This document shows, piece after piece, positions 23,849-30,510 of a stretch of 38,873 nucleotides of DNA. The stretch covers positions 1 to 38,873 of the forward strand of contig JAGBZX010000038.1 in the NCBI GenBank assembly GCA_017628025.1, written 5' to 3'. The notes beneath the pieces are model-generated. The model saw only the letters and a list, made by a program, of their open reading frames with translations. It searched no databases and was not told where the DNA came from. A program made the translations under genes and the position numbers. The stretch is from Kiritimatiellia bacterium (lineage in GTDB: Bacteria; Verrucomicrobiota; Kiritimatiellia; RFP12; UBA1067). How positions within the stretch are numbered: position 1 is the first letter of the stretch; each line of letters begins with the position of its first letter.

Positions 23849-24540
23849 GCGACAAGATAATACGCGATGTTTATTTGCTCGCAGGCCCTACAGCTAGTGG
23901 CAAGAGTGCCATTTCTGCGCAACTGGCTCGCGAGATTGGTGCGTGGATTTTAAGCGCTGACTCAATGCTTGTCTACAAAGGGATGGATCTAGGGACAGCT
24001 AAGCCCTCGCCAGAAGAGATAGAAGAGTTTCATATGGGCGGCGTAAATCTAGTTACTCCAGAAGAGGAGTTTTCTGCGGGTGCCTGGCTTCGCAGTGCGT
24101 ATAAGTGGTTTCAAAATGTCCCTAAAGAAACTCCTGTTATTATCGTTGGCGGCACAGGGCTTTATTTTTCGGCTCTTCTGCGTGGTCTTGATAGAGCGTG
24201 GGTAAAACCGCCGCCAGAATATCCTGTAATTAAAATTGACAGGGCCATTGTAAGGCAGCGAATAGCTGATAGATTAGACGCGATGTTTTTAGCAGGGCTA
24301 GAAGAAGAAAAACGAAAGCTCAAATCGCTCTATCCTGTTTGGTCAAAAACCGCGGCACTAGCAATAGGCTATAGAGAAGGTGATGACCGTGATAAAATAT
24401 TTACTCGCACTTGCCAGCTAGCAAAGCGTCAGGACACGTGGTTTCGTCACCAAGCAAGTGCCATTTATGTCGAGCCTACTCTAGATTCAATTAGGCAATG
24501 CTGGCAAAAACACGGTCCTTGGCGGATAGAGATTTCATGA
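23845..24540 (+). CDS. miaA: Short tRNA dimethylallyltransferase (MiaA-like)
   Basis: MiaA adds a dimethylallyl group to A37 of tRNAs reading U-starting codons. The 231-residue product has the P-loop LLAGPTASGKSAIS, the DSMLVYKGMDLGTAKP motif, IIVGGTGLYFSALLRGL, then ALAIGYRE and AKRQDTWFRHQ. Usual MiaA has about 300 residues. The missing part is the segment between GLYFxALxxGL and the RVDxM-like helix, which normally carries DPxxAxxIHPND and RALEV. The flanking motifs are intact, so this looks like a real deletion and not a broken gene. ATG 23845 follows GAGGAGG and overlaps the debranching gene by ATGA. Confidence 0.82.
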   Translation: MSDKIIRDVYLLAGPTASGKSAISAQLAREIGAWILSADSMLVYKGMDLGTAKPSPEEIEEFHMGGVNLVTPEEEFSAGAWLRSAYKWFQNVPKETPVIIVGGTGLYFSALLRGLDRAWVKPPPEYPVIKIDRAIVRQRIADRLDAMFLAGLEEEKRKLKSLYPVWSKTAALAIGYREGDDRDKIFTRTCQLAKRQDTWFRHQASAIYVEPTLDSIRQCWQKHGPWRIEIS

Positions 24541-25865
24541 GTTTATTACTTGCTATTTTTTACGCGATAACGAACTTTACGGGAGTTGTTACATTCTCTC
24601 GTGAGAGCGACGATTTTTTCTTTATGCTTGATAACGCCAATTCTCCGTGGCGTGTTGCGCGGCTTGAGAATCATGCAGTTGCAGTTGGAGATCAATTAGT
24701 TGTAAAGGGTACTAGAGAGCCTTCTTCAAAGCATCGTTTAGATACGGTGTCTATTAAAAAGAGTCAGGGTAGAAAATTGAGTACTCCCGAGATAGAGAGC
24801 ATTTCGCCAGAGACGCTTTATTCTAGACTCTTGCCATATGGCAATCCTGCGCTTTATGGCCGAGTTATTAAGACAGATGGAATAATAATCGACATTAATC
24901 GTAGACAGACGACGACTCAACTGCTTATCGGGCAGAATAATTGTAATTTTCAATGTGAGCTGCCGATATCACTAGAGAAGACATTGCCCAAGGATATGAT
25001 GCTTGGCGCTAGAGCAGAGGTGACAGGGGTGTTGGTGTACACGTCAATTGAGGATATTGAAAATAATATTGCTCAACGAATTGAGAATATTGAATTAATG
25101 CCTCAATCTGCTAGCTCTATTCGCATAATAAAGAAAGCGCCGTTTTGGACGGTTCCTCGTATTTCGTGGGCGTTCGGCACGATTTTGGCTATTGCTGGTG
25201 TCTTGTTGCTTTTTCTCTTTACTAGGCGAAGATTTGATAATATGATTGCCGACGCAGAGCGTCGCGAACGCTTACGCATAGCAGCTGATCTACATGATGG
25301 TTTTCAGCAGTATTTAGCTGGTTCCATGTTTAGACTACAAGCGGCGCTAAATCTGCTTCCGCCAGAGGCAGAGGCTTCTAGATTACAACTTGAAGGCGTG
25401 AGAGATGCGTTACAACACACTCAAAATGGACTAAGGTCGACGCTTTGGGCGATGACTGAAGAAAGCCAGGGCCCAGAATCTTTAATGGAGCTTATACGCT
25501 ATGCGTCTAGTCGTATGGCGCATTGGCAAAATAAAGTAACAATATCCTGTCAGGGGCGAGAGCGAGCAGTAGCAAGAAACCTTGCAACTAGATTACTCTT
25601 GATTATTCAAGAAGCAGTAGGTAATGCGCTTAAGCATGGAGGAGCAACGAAGGTAGATATATGTGTTAACTTTGGCGACACAAATAGGATGTGCCTGGAG
25701 ATAATAGACGATGGTTGTGGGTTTGATGCTAGTCAAGCGCATAAGGCTGGCCACTATGGGCTTCGCTCAATGGAGAAACGATGCCGCGAATTAGGCGGGG
25801 AGATGAAGGTCGAATCATCGAATTCTGGTACAACGTTATCATTTACACTTAATTTAAATGCGTAA
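24537..25865 (+). CDS. Orphan membrane sensor histidine kinase (HisKA_3 / NarL-type)
   Basis: The 442-residue protein starts with a hydrophobic signal or anchor segment. Two consecutive beta-rich domains follow, resembling OB folds (about 10-75, GVVTFSRESDDFFFML...VVKGTRE; about 95-180, YGRVIKTDGIII...AEVTGVLVY), then a transmembrane helix (about 205-227). The dimerisation motif RIAADLHDGFQQYLAG has phospho-acceptor His253. The ATPase domain has QEAVGNALKHGG (N box), IIDDGCGFD (G1) and GHYGLRSMEKRCRELGG (G2). NarL-type kinases usually pair with a LuxR-type response regulator; none is adjacent. ATG 24537 overlaps the miaA stop (ATGA). Confidence 0.87.
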   Translation: MSLLLAIFYAITNFTGVVTFSRESDDFFFMLDNANSPWRVARLENHAVAVGDQLVVKGTREPSSKHRLDTVSIKKSQGRKLSTPEIESISPETLYSRLLPYGNPALYGRVIKTDGIIIDINRRQTTTQLLIGQNNCNFQCELPISLEKTLPKDMMLGARAEVTGVLVYTSIEDIENNIAQRIENIELMPQSASSIRIIKKAPFWTVPRISWAFGTILAIAGVLLLFLFTRRRFDNMIADAERRERLRIAADLHDGFQQYLAGSMFRLQAALNLLPPEAEASRLQLEGVRDALQHTQNGLRSTLWAMTEESQGPESLMELIRYASSRMAHWQNKVTISCQGRERAVARNLATRLLLIIQEAVGNALKHGGATKVDICVNFGDTNRMCLEIIDDGCGFDASQAHKAGHYGLRSMEKRCRELGGEMKVESSNSGTTLSFTLNLNA

Positions 25866-25868
25866 TAA

Positions 25869-25886
25869 AAAATCTGCGAAGATTTT
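25869..25886 (+). terminator. Small hairpin with GCGA loop after the kinase gene
   Basis: AAAATCT and AGATTTT form a perfect 7-bp stem around a GCGA tetraloop, four bases after the kinase stop. The T-run lies in the 3' arm and merges with the next promoter. It may be a weak terminator; AT-rich stems are not strong ones. Confidence 0.35.
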
Positions 25887-25894
25887 GATATAAT
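25886..25894 (+). promoter_or_regulatory. Extended -10 promoter of nfeD
   Basis: TTTTGATATAATAC gives TATAAT at 25889-25894. The transcript would start near 25901 and include the strong ribosome binding site GGGGAGG at 25918-25924. Confidence 0.7.
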
Positions 25895-25930
25895 ACTGCT
25901 AATCTTAAATTTTTATAGGGGAGGTTTTTT

Positions 25931-26371
25931 ATGCTCAGTTGTGGTTGGCTTTGGCTTTATTTTGGCGCTTTCTTAATGTTTGCGGAGTTACTAGCTCCTG
26001 GCTTTGTGCTATTCTTCTTCGGGCTTTCGGCAGCCACGGTTGGAGCGTGTAGGTTGCTAATTGGTGAGGGTTTTGATACATCTTGGCAGTTAGCGGCATT
26101 TTCCGTTTTCTCGTTAGTATATCTGTTGTTATTGCGTCGTTGGATGAAGGGCCTTTTTTCAGGTTTCTCTTCTACGAGCGGGACGAAGTTTGGTCATGAA
26201 GCAGTTAGTCGCACAGGCAAGGTTGTTAAAGCTATTGCGCCGCCAATTAAAGGTAGAGTTTTAATTGGTGATTCTGAGTGGGATGCTATAGCAGATACGG
26301 CGATAGCTGAAGGGGTAGATGTTCGTGTTGTAGAAAGTGAGAATCTGACAATGCGAGTGGAGGCGGTGTAA
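25931..26371 (+). CDS. NfeD-family membrane protein (short form)
   Basis: The 146-residue product has two or three membrane helices (about residues 5-28, 29-45 and 52-68), with FAELLAPGFVLFFFGLSAAT being typical of NfeD. A C-terminal OB-fold domain follows (about 85-144, with GRTGKV-like SRTGKVVKAI, GRVLIGDSEWDA and GVDVRVVE). Short NfeD proteins usually work with an SPFH/stomatin-type partner (QmcA, FloT) encoded next door. None is visible in this window. The ribosome binding site GGGGAGG is strong. The exact role is unknown. Confidence 0.85.
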   Translation: MLSCGWLWLYFGAFLMFAELLAPGFVLFFFGLSAATVGACRLLIGEGFDTSWQLAAFSVFSLVYLLLLRRWMKGLFSGFSSTSGTKFGHEAVSRTGKVVKAIAPPIKGRVLIGDSEWDAIADTAIAEGVDVRVVESENLTMRVEAV

Positions 26372-26375
26372 GAAG

Positions 26376-26969
26376 TTGCGCGGCAAAACGATAGTATTAG
26401 CGGCTGGAGAGTTTCCTGCAAAAAACACGCAACCTCGCCGCATTTTAGATAGTGCTAAGAGAGTTGTTTGTTGTGATTCTGCAGCTGATTGCTATTTAAA
26501 AAAAACAGGTCTATTTCCAGCTGCCGTAGTTGGCGATTGCGACTCGCTTAAAGGCGAGTTTAATAATGTTGTTCGCATATCAGAGCAGCAGACAAATGAT
26601 TTAGAGAAGGCTGTTAAATATTGTAGAGAAAGAGGTTGGAGTGACATTGTAGTTCTAGGAGCAGTTGGCAAGCGTGAAGATCATTCAATCGGGAATGTGT
26701 TTCGTGCGCTTGCGTTGGGAGTTGAAATAGTAACTAAGCATGGTAGGTTTGTGCCGGTTTGTGGAGTGAGGCGCTTTAAAGTTCGAAAGGGCGCGGCAAT
26801 TTCTGTGTTTCCTTCGTCGCCTTCGACAGAAATGAAGTCGAAGGGGTTGCAGTGGCCGCTTGAAGGTGTGAAGTTTTCAAATCTTTATGTTGCTACTTTA
26901 AATAGGGCAACTCACAGTTCAATACAAATTGAGAGCACAGAGCCTGTGATGCTCTTTATGGAATATTGA
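26376..26969 (+). CDS. thiN: Thiamine pyrophosphokinase
   Basis: This enzyme transfers pyrophosphate from ATP to thiamine to make the cofactor TPP. The 197-residue product has the catalytic-domain motifs VVCCDSAADCYLK, VVGDCDSL with the metal-binding aspartates, QQTNDLEKAVKYC and VLGAVGKREDHSIGNV, then a C-terminal beta domain with WPLEGV and a conserved ATHSSIQ-like strand. The start is TTG 26376 (MRGKTIVLAAGE). The upstream GGAGG is 12 nt away, which is long, so expression may depend on coupling with nfeD. It ends one base before the RNase R start. Its presence makes a thiamine role for the PnuC transporter worth considering. Confidence 0.88.
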   Translation: MRGKTIVLAAGEFPAKNTQPRRILDSAKRVVCCDSAADCYLKKTGLFPAAVVGDCDSLKGEFNNVVRISEQQTNDLEKAVKYCRERGWSDIVVLGAVGKREDHSIGNVFRALALGVEIVTKHGRFVPVCGVRRFKVRKGAAISVFPSSPSTEMKSKGLQWPLEGVKFSNLYVATLNRATHSSIQIESTEPVMLFMEY

Positions 26970-26970
26970 G

Positions 26971-28578
26971 ATGAAAAAAAAGATATTAAAAGAAAAAGAA
27001 CAAAAGCCGATGTTTGCGTATCCTGGAGAAGACCCGCTTAAGGATACTGCTAGCGTAATGAAGTTTTATAAACTGCCATCAGCTTTTCCTAAGGCGGTAT
27101 TAGAAGAAGCGAAAAATATAGATAAAGCATTTGCGAAAGAATCCATTAACACAAAAGGGCGCTTAGATTTACGTGGACATTTTGTTTTCACGTGTGATCC
27201 AACGACTGCGCGAGATTTTGATGACGCTCTTTCTATAGAAGTTGACAGAAAAGGTAATCGCGAGCTTGGCGTGCATATTGCAGATGTTTCGCATTATGTG
27301 CGTCCAGGTAGTGCGATAGATCGAGAGGCATTTAGGCGTTCAACTAGCGTTTACTTTTGTGACAGAGTTGTGCCGATGCTCCCAGAAAGCTTATGTAATG
27401 GAGTTTGCTCATTAAAGCCAGATGAAGATAGATATGCTTTTTCAGTATTTATGAAGTTTGATTCTGCTGGCAATATGATAGCTCGCAGATTTGCAAAATC
27501 TGTCATTAGATCAAAGTATCGCTTTACATATGAGCAGGTTATGGCGATAATCGCTACTGTCAAGCGCGGAAATGGCGCGGCAAAAAGTTTGTCTAATAAG
27601 TTGCCAAAGAAGGAGCTTGTGAAGATTCGCCAGATAGCAGACTTGGCTCAGCAGCTTAGGGCTAGGCGAGTTGCGGCAGGCGCATTGGATATAGAGATAC
27701 CTGAAGCAGAAGTAATGCTAGATAGTTTTGGAGAATTAGAGAGTATCATTACTAGGCCATATGACCAGTCTCATCAAATGATAGAGGAGTGCATGGTGGC
27801 GGCTAACGAGGCTGTGGCAACTGAGTTGCGCACGAACGGAGTTAAGATTCTCTCGCGTTTTCATGATGCGCCAGATGAAGAAAAACTTGATCTTTTAAGA
27901 GCAGAACTTCGCTCGTTAGGAGTTAAGGTTGGTAATATTACAAGCAAGAAGGTCTTCGCTCAGTTTCTCTTGAAGATTAAGTCCTCGCCTCTTTATCCGA
28001 CGCTTGCCATGATGGTTTTGCGTTCGATGAAAAGGGCGGTATACGATTCAATTGCGACAGGGCATTTTGGGTTAGCAAAAAAATATTATGCTCACTTTAC
28101 CTCGCCAATTAGGCGTTATCCAGATCTTATACTTCATAGGCTACTATTAAATCATATTTCTGGCGCGAAGGTAAAAACGTCACCTAGGCTTTTGGAGAAA
28201 TGGGCAGAACATTCAACTAAGGCCGAGCAGACGGCGACAGATGCAGAACGTGCGCTTGTTGAAATTAAGAAGTATCGACTTTTACAGAATCAGCTTTCCT
28301 CGCGAACTGTTCAAGAATATGAGGGCGTGATAGTAAAGTGCGCCCCATATGGGTGTTTTGTTGAAATTGCCGATATTGCTGTTTCGGGTTTAGTGCATGT
28401 AAGCGCGCTATCAAATCGTTTCGTGCAATTTAACGAATATGATCAATCTCTTTCGTCTTCTGGCGGCGGTAAACGGCGCATCGGAGACAAGATGAGAGTT
28501 AAGGTTCTTAATGTCGATATGAAGCAGAGAAAAATCGACTTTATGCCCATTTTCGAACGGCGTCGGAAAGGGCGCTAA
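26971..28578 (+). CDS. rnr: RNase II/R-family exoribonuclease, short form without N-terminal cold-shock domains
   Basis: The enzyme degrades RNA 3' to 5'. The 535-residue product has the catalytic RNB domain (about 60-400): TCDPTTARDFDDALSIE with the four metal-binding aspartates, GVHIADVSHYVRPGS, and AHFTSPIRRYPDLILHRLL. A C-terminal S1 domain (about 450-525, EGVIVKCAPYGCFVEI) and a short basic end follow. RNase R is usually 700-800 residues with two cold-shock domains in front; here only about 60 residues precede RNB. RNase II also has cold-shock domains, so this form is reduced relative to both. Its last 38 nt overlap the convergent mtnN. Confidence 0.88.
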   Translation: MKKKILKEKEQKPMFAYPGEDPLKDTASVMKFYKLPSAFPKAVLEEAKNIDKAFAKESINTKGRLDLRGHFVFTCDPTTARDFDDALSIEVDRKGNRELGVHIADVSHYVRPGSAIDREAFRRSTSVYFCDRVVPMLPESLCNGVCSLKPDEDRYAFSVFMKFDSAGNMIARRFAKSVIRSKYRFTYEQVMAIIATVKRGNGAAKSLSNKLPKKELVKIRQIADLAQQLRARRVAAGALDIEIPEAEVMLDSFGELESIITRPYDQSHQMIEECMVAANEAVATELRTNGVKILSRFHDAPDEEKLDLLRAELRSLGVKVGNITSKKVFAQFLLKIKSSPLYPTLAMMVLRSMKRAVYDSIATGHFGLAKKYYAHFTSPIRRYPDLILHRLLLNHISGAKVKTSPRLLEKWAEHSTKAEQTATDAERALVEIKKYRLLQNQLSSRTVQEYEGVIVKCAPYGCFVEIADIAVSGLVHVSALSNRFVQFNEYDQSLSSSGGGKRRIGDKMRVKVLNVDMKQRKIDFMPIFERRRKGR

Positions 28579-29122
28579 GAGCTATTTTTGAGTTAGCAAG
28601 ATATTGCTCTGGCATAGAACCAAGTCCGCGCACGTCGCTTACGACCTTTAAAGCTCTAAAGGCGACGTTGTTTTTTTCGCAAATATGGGCAATAGCAGCT
28701 CCTTCCATATCGCGGAGAGTGCAGTTAAGTTGGTCGAGAAGGGCAAAATCAGAGGTATCGTTTTTAAATCTATCACCTGAGGCTAAAATTTTCGCAGGAT
28801 ATATGCCTTTTGTTGTTGCAGGGATATAGGCGCTATTTCTTTCGTCTAGAACACCAACGGAAGTGCCATTAACATCGCTTAAGTCAAAATCGTATTCAAC
28901 GGCAGATTCTACCTCATAGACTTCTGGTATGCGCATATTTTCATCAATACCACCGCAAAGCCCGCAGTTAAGAATTTCAGTAGCACCTTCAAGGATGGCT
29001 TTTTGTGTTGCGGCGGCGGCGTTAACTTTACCAATGCCGCTTATGATAATTTTAATGGAATCGCCTAGCGCAGCTTTAACTGCGTCGGCCTCATTTTTCA
29101 TCGCTGTAATTATAACTTTCAT
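28541..29122 (-). CDS. mtnN: Nucleosidase/phosphorylase of the MTA/SAH nucleosidase family
   Basis: MTA/SAH nucleosidases remove adenine from methylthioadenosine and S-adenosylhomocysteine. The 193-residue product has the family pattern: VIITAMKNEADAV with the active-site Glu, ISGIGKVNAAAATQ, NCGLCGGID, and DMEGAAIAHICEKN followed by KVVSDVRG with the catalytic Asp. It is shorter than E. coli MtnN (232 residues), mainly in the middle loops, so a related purine-type nucleosidase such as futalosine hydrolase is possible. ATG 29122 fits best: an extended -10 lies 7 nt upstream and the product begins MKVIITAMKNE, as usual in the family. Confidence 0.8.
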   Translation of the reverse strand: MKVIITAMKNEADAVKAALGDSIKIIISGIGKVNAAAATQKAILEGATEILNCGLCGGIDENMRIPEVYEVESAVEYDFDLSDVNGTSVGVLDERNSAYIPATTKGIYPAKILASGDRFKNDTSDFALLDQLNCTLRDMEGAAIAHICEKNNVAFRALKVVSDVRGLGSMPEQYLANSKIALSALSDAVRKWA

Positions 29123-29129
29123 TGCTATT

Positions 29130-29138
29130 AGTATATCA
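29130..29138 (-). promoter_or_regulatory. Extended -10 promoter of mtnN, leaderless type
   Basis: On the minus strand TTTGATATACT ends 7 nt before the ATG at 29122 (the intervening bases are AATAGCA). The message should begin at the start codon. Confidence 0.65.
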
Positions 29139-29184
29139 AAAATGCATGCCACTTGCGCTTGTCTAAGATTTTAAAAAAAAGTTG

Positions 29185-29213
29185 TTGCATTTTCAAAAAG
29201 TATATGATAAAAT
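29185..29213 (+). promoter_or_regulatory. Promoter of the tRNA-Asp/tRNA-Gln pair
   Basis: TTGCAT (29185-29190) and TAAAAT (29208-29213) are 17 nt apart, with TGA directly before the -10. The -35 region reads TTGTTGCA, as in the rRNA promoter at the right end of the window. Confidence 0.75.
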
Positions 29214-29235
29214 ACTCACATCTTTTCGGAGCAAC

Positions 29236-29312
29236 GGGGTTGTGGCGCAATTGGTTAGCGCACTGGACTGTCGATCCGGGGGTTGCGGGTTCGAGCCCCG
29301 TCGACCCCGCCA
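29236..29312 (+). tRNA. trnD: tRNA-Asp (anticodon GTC)
   Basis: The acceptor stem GGGGTTG pairs with CGACCCC at 29302-29308. The anticodon stem is CTGGA/TCCGG with loop CTGTCGA and anticodon GTC. The T loop is GGTTCGAGCC. The discriminator is G, and CCA is encoded. It is 19 nt upstream of tRNA-Gln in the same direction. Confidence 0.96.
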
Positions 29313-29331
29313 ATCTTGAAAAGGGGGCTGG

Positions 29332-29405
29332 TGCCTCGTGGTGTAATGGTAGCACCGCAGATTCTGATTCTGCTTGTTGGGGTTCGAGTCCCTGCGAGGC
29401 AACCA
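29332..29405 (+). tRNA. trnQ: tRNA-Gln (anticodon CTG)
   Basis: The acceptor stem TGCCTCG pairs with CGAGGCA at 29395-29401. The anticodon stem GCAGA/TCTGC has loop TTCTGAT with anticodon CTG. The T loop is GGTTCGAGTCC. The discriminator is A, and CCA is encoded. It shares a promoter with tRNA-Asp, and the glycosyltransferase gene starts 68 nt downstream with no clear terminator between. Confidence 0.95.
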
Positions 29406-29473
29406 ATACGCACGAGCAAATTTTTCCTAATAAATTCTACTAAAGTTTTAGGTAGGTTTAAGGAATTTTTGAA

Positions 29474-30379
29474 ATGACTGTAGTATATGCGTGCGATGAA
29501 AATTATGTTGCAATAACGGTCGTTTCTGCTGTATCGCTTTTGAAGTATAATAACGCGGCTCATGTTGTGCTTCTTGGATGCAATCTTTCACAAGAAAAAG
29601 TTAATTTAGTAAAAGTATCTATTGAAAAAGCAGGCGGCGTATTTACACATGTTGATGTTGGGCAAAAAATTAATTCTCTTCAGCAACTTGGTGTTTCAAA
29701 ATATGTTTCGCATGCCGTTTATGCGCGTATTTTTATAGCAGATCTTCTGCCAGATATGCGCGGCAAAGTGCTTTATATTGATTGTGATACACTTGTTGTA
29801 GATTCTGTTGAAGATATATTCAAACTTAAAATGGGCAGTTCTCCCATTGCACTAGCGCCAGATGTTGTTCACGATGCATATAAGAAAGTTATTTCGCTAG
29901 AAAAATCTAAGACATATTACAATACAGGCGTAGCGTTAATTGACTTAGAAAATTGGCGTACCTTATCATGTGCAAAACGGATTTTAGATGAACTAGTCTC
30001 TCCTCACGGTAAAAATCCCCTTGGCGATCAAGATGTTATAGTTCGCGTATTAAATGACGAGATAGTAAAATTACCAAGGTGCTGGAATTTTCTTTCGCAG
30101 TATTTTCTTCTTGGTGTTGATGAGAAACCTAAGATATATCATTTCTCTGGTAATACACTAGGAAGACCCTGGTACAATTCATCGCGTCATCCCATTCGCA
30201 AGCAATATATAGAAGCTGCCAAAGAGGCAGGTCTTTTAAAGGTTGTATTTCAAGAAAAGCAAATGCCAATTGAGTATAAGATCCAATATCTTCTTTGGCG
30301 TTTGTTACCGGGATTTATTTACAGACATATTTTTTACTTAATGCTTAGAGTGCATATTTTTATTGCTTATTCTGTTTGA
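29474..30379 (+). CDS. Glycosyltransferase family 8 (LPS/cell-surface glycan type)
   Basis: GT8 enzymes transfer glucose or galactose with retention, often onto the lipopolysaccharide core. The 301-residue product has the donor-binding start VVYACDENYVAITVVSAVSL, the metal-binding DxD motif in VLYIDCDTLVV, YYNTGVALIDLENWR, LGDQDVIVRVL, and the C-terminal KIYHFSGNTLGRPW with the conserved His-x-x-Gly. The last about 40 residues are hydrophobic and basic (FIYRHIFYLMLRVHIFIAYS), which suggests membrane attachment. AAGGAA lies 9 nt before ATG 29474. No other LPS genes are adjacent. Confidence 0.88.
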   Translation: MTVVYACDENYVAITVVSAVSLLKYNNAAHVVLLGCNLSQEKVNLVKVSIEKAGGVFTHVDVGQKINSLQQLGVSKYVSHAVYARIFIADLLPDMRGKVLYIDCDTLVVDSVEDIFKLKMGSSPIALAPDVVHDAYKKVISLEKSKTYYNTGVALIDLENWRTLSCAKRILDELVSPHGKNPLGDQDVIVRVLNDEIVKLPRCWNFLSQYFLLGVDEKPKIYHFSGNTLGRPWYNSSRHPIRKQYIEAAKEAGLLKVVFQEKQMPIEYKIQYLLWRLLPGFIYRHIFYLMLRVHIFIAYSV

Positions 30380-30492
30380 TGAGATTTCTAAGTGCCTTCT
30401 CTTAAAAGGTAGTAGATTTTAGGTAAGGTTTTTCGTTTTTATTTTTATTATTATTTGGAGAATGAAATTAGTGCAATTTTTATAGGCTTTTA

Positions 30493-30501
30493 TGGTATAA
30501 T
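30493..30501 (+). promoter_or_regulatory. Extended -10 promoter of addB, leaderless type
   Basis: TGGTATAAT has its TATAAT at 30496-30501, 9 nt before ATG 30511. No Shine-Dalgarno sequence is present between them. Confidence 0.65.
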
Positions 30502-30510
30502 GTCTAAACA

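Noticed and set aside
29128..29443. Open frames on both strands across the tRNA-Asp and tRNA-Gln genes.
   Set aside because: They are translations of tRNA sequence; database proteins of this kind are false calls.
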